NCBI RefSeq assembly: GCF_900115555.1
Contig: NZ_FOWX01000012.1
Coordinates: forward strand, 95,466-159,465
Length of the DNA: 64,000 nt
Origin: Pseudomonas borbori
Lineage (GTDB): Bacteria; Pseudomonadota; Gammaproteobacteria; Pseudomonadales; Pseudomonadaceae
Reading direction: 5' to 3'
This document shows positions 59,594-64,000 of this stretch, piece after piece. The first letter of the stretch is position 1; each line of letters opens with the position of its first letter. The notes below the pieces were generated by a model. The model saw nothing but the letters and a program-made list of their open reading frames with translations. It did not search any database and had not been told where the DNA came from. A program made the translations under genes and the position numbers.

Positions 59594-60379
59594 CTATCCG
59601 CCATACCGCTGCAGCAGGCCGTCGCACAGCCACTGGCGCAGCCAGGTCGCGGCTTGCAGCGGTGCATTGTCGCCCAGCTCACTCAACTGCACGCAGAGTT
59701 CGGCGAAGTTCCAGCCGGCCACCGCCATGCCGTGCAAGGCCTCCGCTTCGTCGGGTTGCAGGCTGCGGTACTGGCTGATCAGGCCCTGGCGCCAGATCAG
59801 ACAGACCTGCGGCTGCTCCAGCGCCAGGCTGCCGGGAAAGGCGTCCTGCGCCTTGTTCGCGCGCCAGAGCGCCAGGCTGTTGTAGCGGCAGAGCTGCCAT
59901 TGCACGCTGGGCAGCAGGCGCACCTGCAGGTTCGGCCAGTCCTCGGCGGGCAGATCGGCCATCTGCTCCAGGCTCAGGGCGTCAGCCTCGGCCGCGTCGA
60001 AGGCCAGGCCGAAGGCCCATTCCAGCCGCGCCAGTTCGCCGAGCGGCGCCGCCTGAGCCGGCACCAGGTAGGCATCGATGAAGTCCGCCAAGCCGGCGCC
60101 GAGCCAGCGCAGGCTGAAGTGTTGCGAGGGGTGCGCGGCGATATAGGCGCCGGCCAGGGCGTCGAACTCCGCGTCGCCGAGCCAGCCGTGCACGGCCGGG
60201 TAATCGCCGCGCAAGGCTTCCAGCAGGCGCGCGCGGTAGGCGTTGTGGTAGATCGCCAGACCCTGTTCGGCACTCAGTGCCGAGCTGCCGAGCAGGCTGG
60301 CGCGCAACGCCGGGTTGGCCGTCGGGTCGCTGCCGAGCAGGTAGGCCTCGAGCTCACGCTGCCAGTCGTTCAGGCGCAT
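59594..60379 (-). CDS. bufC: Bufferin operon partner protein (HvfC/BufC, DUF2063)
   Basis: 261 residues. N-terminal DUF2063 domain (about 1-100): LNDWQRELEAYLLG...AIYHNAYRARLLEALRGDYPAVHGWLGDAEFDALAGAYIAAHPSQHFSLRWLGAGLADFI. C-terminal domain recognises the precursor in homologues. Functions as the RiPP recognition partner of the MNIO enzyme BufB. Its start overlaps bufB by 10 bases. Gene order bufA-bufB-bufC. Confidence 0.9.
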   Translation of the reverse strand: MRLNDWQRELEAYLLGSDPTANPALRASLLGSSALSAEQGLAIYHNAYRARLLEALRGDYPAVHGWLGDAEFDALAGAYIAAHPSQHFSLRWLGAGLADFIDAYLVPAQAAPLGELARLEWAFGLAFDAAEADALSLEQMADLPAEDWPNLQVRLLPSVQWQLCRYNSLALWRANKAQDAFPGSLALEQPQVCLIWRQGLISQYRSLQPDEAEALHGMAVAGWNFAELCVQLSELGDNAPLQAATWLRQWLCDGLLQRYGG

Positions 60380-61215
60380 GGCTGGTACTCCTGCAGGGCC
60401 ACGGCGGCATGGGCGCGCGCCTGCTCCAGTTCGCCGAGCAAGTCCTCCAGCGGCGGGTAGTGGTCGTCACGCTCGAGCAGGGTGGCCACCGGGCCGAGGT
60501 GGCGCAGGGTGCGCTGATAGAGCTGCCAGACCGGATCGCTGACCGGCTGGTCGTGGGTATCGATCAGGTAGCTGCCGTAATCGCTGTGCCCGGCCAGGTG
60601 CAGTTGGCGGATCCGCTGCGCCGGCAGGCCGCTGATGAAGTCCCAGGGCTCGAAACCATGGTTGCGCGCACTGACATAAACGTTGTTGACGTCGAGCAGC
60701 AGCTCGCAGCCGCTGAGCTCGCTGAGCGCGGCGAGGAACTGCCATTCGCTGAACTGGTCGTCGGCGCTGCGCAGGTAGCTGGATACGTTCTCCAGCACCA
60801 GCGGCCGTTCGAGCACCTCCTGCACCTGGCGCACCCGCGCGGCGACATGCTGCAGGCTTTCCTCGGTGAAGGGCAGCGGCAACAGGTCGTGCAGCTGGTG
60901 GGCGTTGCCGCGGCTCCAGCACAGGTGATCGGAGATCCATTGCGGCTGCACCCGCTGCGCCAACCGTTTGAGGCGCTGCAGGTAGTCGCGGTCCAGCTCG
61001 TGCGGGCCGCCGATCGACAGCGACACGCCATGCATCACCAGCGGGTAGTGCTCGCCGATGGCGTCCAGGTAGTAGAGCGGCTTGCCGCCCTCGACCAGAT
61101 AGTTTTCCGAGATGATCTCGAACCAGTCGACGGCCGGCCGCTGCTCGAGAATCGCCTGGTAATAGGGGGTGCGCAGGCCCAGGCCATAGCCCAGGCTGGA
61201 TGATTCGGCGGACAT
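60370..61215 (-). CDS. bufB: MNIO-family enzyme (DUF692), bufferin maturase
   Basis: 281 residues, TIM-barrel family DUF692 (multinuclear non-haem iron oxidase). Conserved metal-binding segments: MHGVSLSIGG, QWISDHLCW, VLENVSSYL, CELLLDVNNVYVSARNHG, IRQLHLAGHS and IDTHDQPVSDPVW. In known systems it oxidises cysteines of the precursor to thiooxazole-type groups that bind copper. Start ATG 61215 (MSAESSSLGYGLGLRTPYY). Lies 58 bp after bufA; overlaps bufC. Confidence 0.92.
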   Translation of the reverse strand: MSAESSSLGYGLGLRTPYYQAILEQRPAVDWFEIISENYLVEGGKPLYYLDAIGEHYPLVMHGVSLSIGGPHELDRDYLQRLKRLAQRVQPQWISDHLCWSRGNAHQLHDLLPLPFTEESLQHVAARVRQVQEVLERPLVLENVSSYLRSADDQFSEWQFLAALSELSGCELLLDVNNVYVSARNHGFEPWDFISGLPAQRIRQLHLAGHSDYGSYLIDTHDQPVSDPVWQLYQRTLRHLGPVATLLERDDHYPPLEDLLGELEQARAHAAVALQEYQPCA

Positions 61216-61273
61216 GCCAGGCTCCTTGAACAACCGCGGGAGCGGAGTGGCCGTGCGGCCACTCCGTGTGCCG

Positions 61274-61528
61274 TCACTCGCCGACAGTACCCTTGGCCGC
61301 ATTGCACTCGGCCAGAGTCATGCTCTTGAAGCCCTGGCCCTTGCAGGCACCCTGGCCCTTGCAGGCGTTGTTCGCGGTCTTGCAATCGTTCTGGCCCTTG
61401 CAGCCGTTGACGCCATAACAGTGCACCTTGGCTTCTTCGGCCACGGCCATGGTGCTGGTCAGGCCGGCGAACAGGGTAGCGGCGGCAAATGCCAGGGCGG
61501 CACCGGTAGCAGCAGTCTTGGTAGTCAT
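61274..61528 (-). CDS. bufA: Bufferin precursor peptide (BufA, DUF2282 type)
   Basis: 84 residues. Sec signal peptide with predicted cut after AVA (30), giving a 54-residue mature peptide with six cysteines at positions 37, 43, 49, 56, 62 and 75, spaced mostly six or seven apart (CYGVNGC, CKGQNDC, CKGQGAC). Rich in Gly and Lys, typical of bufferin-type metallophores that bind copper in the periplasm. ATG 61528 gives MTTKTAATGAALAF. First gene of the operon. Confidence 0.9.
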   Translation of the reverse strand: MTTKTAATGAALAFAAATLFAGLTSTMAVAEEAKVHCYGVNGCKGQNDCKTANNACKGQGACKGQGFKSMTLAECNAAKGTVGE

Positions 61529-61595
61529 GGGGTAATCCTCGATTGGTCTGGGAGTGCCGGTCGCCGCAGGTTTTTGCGTGCCGGCATTCAACTAG

Positions 61596-61620
61596 AGCGA
61601 GGACGGGTGCTGGCGTTACA
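61596..61620 (-). promoter_or_regulatory. Candidate ECF-sigma promoter of the buf operon
   Basis: On the minus strand TGTAACGCCA (61620-61611) is followed by CGTCCTCG (61601 downward region) at about the spacing of an ECF -35/-10 pair. Related DUF2282 operons in Pseudomonas are often under an ECF sigma factor; no such gene is in the window. Tentative. Confidence 0.35.
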
Positions 61621-61673
61621 GGGCAGGTCGAGATTTTTCTCCGATTGGCGGCTCGCTGGCAAACGGCAATGCC

Positions 61674-62219
61674 GTGACCGCGAGCCAACACAGCCAGACC
61701 ATCGGCGGGATACTCGCGGTGATCCGCGGCATCGCCGAGCAGACCAACCTGCTCGCCCTGAATGCCGCCATCGAGGCGGCCCGAGCCGGCGACAACGGCC
61801 GCGGCTTCGCCGTGGTGGCCGACGAGGTACGCTCCCTGGCCCAGCGCACCCAGGCCTCCACCGACGAAATCCAGGCCATGATCGAAGCCCTGCGTCAGGG
61901 CACGGCGCAGGTGGTCAAGGCCATGCAGCAGGGGCTGCAACAGTCGCGGACCAGCGTCGAGCAGGTCGACGCCACCGCCCAGACCCTGGCGCACATCACC
62001 CTGCGCATCGGCGAGATCGCCGACAGCAGCAGCCAGATCGCCGCCGCCGGCCACCAGCAGAGCCAGGCCGCCGAGGAGATCAACCAGAAGATCCACGCCC
62101 TGCAAGGCTTGGCCAGCCACAGCCTGCAACTGCAGCGCGACACCCTCGAGCTCGCCGACCAGGTCAGCAGCCAGGCCAGCCGCCAGCGCGCCCTGATCGA
62201 GCATATGCACGGGCATTGA
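61674..62219 (+). pseudogene. C-terminal fragment of a methyl-accepting chemotaxis protein
   Basis: Plus-strand frame of 181 residues from GTG 61674. Contains the hairpin tip [40 protein letters not shown] and a downstream methylation helix, but nothing of the sensor, membrane segments or HAMP. The sequence before the match is the buf control region. A start GTG has no ribosome-binding site. Probably a truncated remnant after rearrangement; a tiny soluble receptor is less likely. Confidence 0.75.
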
Positions 62220-62857
62220 TGCCGGGGCGGCGCACTGATCCCGGCGGCAGGCGCCAGTCTGCTGGCCGGTCAGTGCGTGGGAACATAGCCAGCGCCATCG
62301 CGAGAGCGTCTCCAGGCGTTCGCGGCAAGGCGCACTGCGTTCGGCTCGGCCGCGGATCCAGCCAGACCTGCCGCTTGCCCCGCATAGTTATCCACAACCG
62401 TAGGATGGGTTGAGCCTGCGATACCCATGCCGCTGGCACACCGGCTACGCACAGGGGGTAGGCGAAAGGCGACTTGCCGTTTAACCGCCGAGTGCTTAAG
62501 GTCGAGCTATCTTTGCTGGCCCGGTGCCAGCCTCCGCGTCTGCCGTTGCCAAAAGGATGTTTGGTATGCGTTGCCCATCACCCGAATGGCCCAGGCTTGC
62601 CATGCCAGCGGCCCGGCACAACGCCCCGCTTCGTCGTCGCGCACTGCGCTCGGGGCACGGCAGCGGGAAGCTGGGCAGGCAGCACTTATCCACAGCGTAT
62701 TGGTTGTGGGAAAAGACGCGCCCAGGCGATTACCCACTGCTGACTGCCGTTACAGGTGATGGCTTGAACTGTGAGGCTTTTACGATAGGCGTCGTTGACG
62801 GGCGGGCGGATTTATCTGAAATGCTGGGTTATTCAATAACGAAGGATTCCGTCTAAG
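62220..62857. other. 638-bp gap: repeat and composition change
   Basis: Family B repeat at 62398-62429 (CCGTAGGATGGGTTGAGCCTG...ATACCCATG). A weak open frame 62524-62856 has no ribosome-binding site; its last third (GDGLNCEAFTIGVVDGRADL...) could be the end of a lost gene. From about 62750 base composition falls markedly, marking the start of a foreign segment. Confidence 0.55.
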
Positions 62858-63760
62858 GTGAGAAAAGACTTCTGGGTTGCAAGTGATAGACCAGTTTTTA
62901 AGACACCACTTTTCCGGTTGTCTTTGCTGTTACCTATAACTATTGGTTCATTGCTTGCAATGTATATTGGAAAGGCTGAGTCGCTAATTTTTTCTCTTTC
63001 GGAAGGGGCTAAATCGGCAGAGCTATTTTGGCATTATCTCAAAGTGCCGATTGCAATAGCATCATTAAGCATTCCTCTTACGTCTTGGGTGATCGCTAAC
63101 CACCGTTCGGCTCAATTAGTTGAAACTATCAACAAACAAGAAGAGAAACGTTTTCATGATCTATTTTATGATCACTCGAATTACTTTGTGAAAATATTTG
63201 GCAGACTTATCAAAACTCACAAATGGAGTTATCTTGAAGAAGACGATCTACCTTTAATTCATCGGCAGCTATTTTTTCATAACATCCTTAAAAATTCTGG
63301 AAAGCTTGAACCAAATCCGATTCAAGATTCTATCAAATTGTATTTAAGAAACATGGCTGACTCATTCAATCATTTTGTTGATGGCTTTGATTCTTTATCT
63401 GCTGAAGGAAAAAATGAGGCTCTAGATACGCACTGTTGGAACTTTACAGTTTTCGCCAGAGATCGCCTGATGACTTTAGTGAAAAATCTTGGCTCTCGCC
63501 CCATTTTTCCTGATGATTCATTACAGAGCTCTCTCTCCGCAACAATAGAAGTAGCTAGCTTATACAAGTGGGTAATTCCAGAATATGAGACAAAAGATGA
63601 CTTTGTAGATGTAGAAGAACTTAAGGTTAGTGAAGTATGTCGCCTAATCATGACTCACTTTGATATTAGTCGCCCTGAAGATTTTAAGCCTTCTATTATA
63701 GAAGGGCACTTGATTATTAGCGAGTTAAAGTCTATGCAGCCAGAAATAGTGGAGAAGTAA
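62858..63760 (+). CDS. AT-rich two-TM protein of unknown function
   Basis: 300 residues from GTG 62858; AT-rich codon use contrasts with all other genes in the window, suggesting recent transfer. Two N-terminal membrane segments (about 19-40 and 60-84), then a soluble helical part with EEKRFHDLFYDHSNYFVKIF, WSYLEEDDLPLIHRQLFFHNIL and FARDRLMTLVKNLG. I recognise no family. The TM-plus-cytoplasmic design and the transposon-flanked position are seen in some phage-defence genes, but that is only a possibility. It starts one base after a preceding frame's stop, with a poor ribosome-binding site. Confidence 0.7.
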   Translation: MRKDFWVASDRPVFKTPLFRLSLLLPITIGSLLAMYIGKAESLIFSLSEGAKSAELFWHYLKVPIAIASLSIPLTSWVIANHRSAQLVETINKQEEKRFHDLFYDHSNYFVKIFGRLIKTHKWSYLEEDDLPLIHRQLFFHNILKNSGKLEPNPIQDSIKLYLRNMADSFNHFVDGFDSLSAEGKNEALDTHCWNFTVFARDRLMTLVKNLGSRPIFPDDSLQSSLSATIEVASLYKWVIPEYETKDDFVDVEELKVSEVCRLIMTHFDISRPEDFKPSIIEGHLIISELKSMQPEIVEK

Positions 63761-63798
63761 TAGGGGGCTTGGCTTTTCGCTTCTGCTTGATAATTCAA

Positions 63799-63825
63799 GG
63801 GGAACCGTGGTTTCCCCGCTCTTTT
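63799..63825 (+). terminator. Terminator after the AT-rich gene
   Basis: GGGGAACC (63799-63806) and GGTTTCCCC (63809-63817) pair with a one-base bulge, followed by CTCTTTTG (T-run 63822-63825). Confidence 0.65.
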
Positions 63826-63914
63826 GTCTCCATTTATCGTATTAGGGGTCAGACCACGATTAACCTGATCTCGTCTACTCTTCTGGCGTCATTTCATGGA
63901 AAAGGAGTTTCCAT

Positions 63915-64000
63915 ATGCCGCGTCGAGCGCGTGTGCTGCTGCCGGGAGTCCCGTTGCACCTGATTCAGCGGGGGAACAATCATTCGGCCTGTTTCTTTGC
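63915..64000 (+). mobile_element. REP-associated tyrosine transposase (RAYT), 5' end only
   Basis: ATG 63915, preceded by AAAGGAG seven bases upstream. The first residues, MPRRARVLLPGVPLHLIQRG followed by NNHSACFF, are the start of TnpA_REP/IS200-like Y1 transposases, which mobilise REP sequences; the catalytic His-x-His and Tyr are beyond the window. A GGGGTCAGACC-type motif (about 63846) just upstream is a common flank of these genes. It fits the many REP-like palindromes in the window. Confidence 0.85.

Noticed and set aside
62524..62856. 110-codon frame before the AT-rich gene
   Set aside because: No ribosome-binding site, mixed composition across its length and overlap with a repeat-rich stretch; at most its end is a gene remnant.

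Overview
The window is high-GC proteobacterial chromosome, most likely from a Pseudomonas of the P. alcaligenes / P. mendocina-like kind. Indicators are the end of an ectoine cluster with its dedicated aspartokinase, an OXA-50-type class D beta-lactamase, a secreted medium-chain-length PHA depolymerase, a zinc-starvation (Zur) cluster laid out like the P. aeruginosa PA5532-PA5541 region, and several families of short palindromic repeats of the REP type. No rRNA, tRNA, CRISPR array or prophage was seen. Genus is an inference from these families.

Layout. 1-1.7 kb: 3' end of ectD and the ectoine-type aspartokinase. 1.7-11.2 kb: a GGDEF/EAL protein, uvrD with a promoter so close that the mRNA may be leaderless, an orphan TRAP binding protein, a TetR regulator, a Tim44-like protein, a YbaK deacylase and a SMI1/KNR4 protein. 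11.2-16.6 kb: an amine or amino-acid catabolic block (GntR regulator, SDR, class III aminotransferase, glutamine-synthetase-like ligase, second SDR) with two identical TGTGATCACA operators 63 bp apart in the divergent promoter. 16.7-20.8 kb: thioesterase, DUF3301 protein, a 140-bp nested palindrome that exactly fills the space to the OXA gene, an alpha/beta hydrolase and a hydrolase remnant, and phaZ.

20.8-32.5 kb is the most coherent block, a zinc-sparing cluster. One Zur box lies between divergent dksA2 and folE2. Leftward run dksA2, a COG0523 GTPase and a frameshifted DUF1826 gene. Rightward run folE2, a three-gene zinc ABC importer, a deletion-made hybrid of hisI2 and gamma-carbonic anhydrase, pyrC2, a 107-bp MITE-like insertion with 8-bp target duplications, thrS2 and queD2. 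These paralogues would let the cell keep folate, pyrimidine, queuosine and tRNA charging going under zinc limitation. The cluster is partly decayed: hisI2, the carbonic anhydrase and DUF1826 are damaged, and ThrRS2 has lost a histidine of its editing site.

32.5-49 kb: a MerR regulator with a MerR-type long-spacer promoter driving a reductase, small conserved proteins, a DUF294/CBS/cNMP-binding signalling protein with its DEDDh exonuclease, a BCCT osmolyte transporter, cardiolipin synthase, and an iron-uptake pair (PepSY protein and TonB receptor) behind a Fur-like box. 48.7-56 kb: a TAXI-type TRAP transporter (DUF1850 protein, fused permease, binding protein) next to a DctB/DctD-like two-component system. 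56-62 kb: AraC/LysE pair, a repeat-filled gap, cfa, and a bufferin operon (bufA precursor, bufB MNIO enzyme, bufC partner), a copper-related RiPP system, beside a truncated chemoreceptor. From about 62.75 kb base composition drops sharply: a two-TM protein of unknown function is followed by the start of a RAYT (REP-associated) transposase, marking a recently acquired edge.
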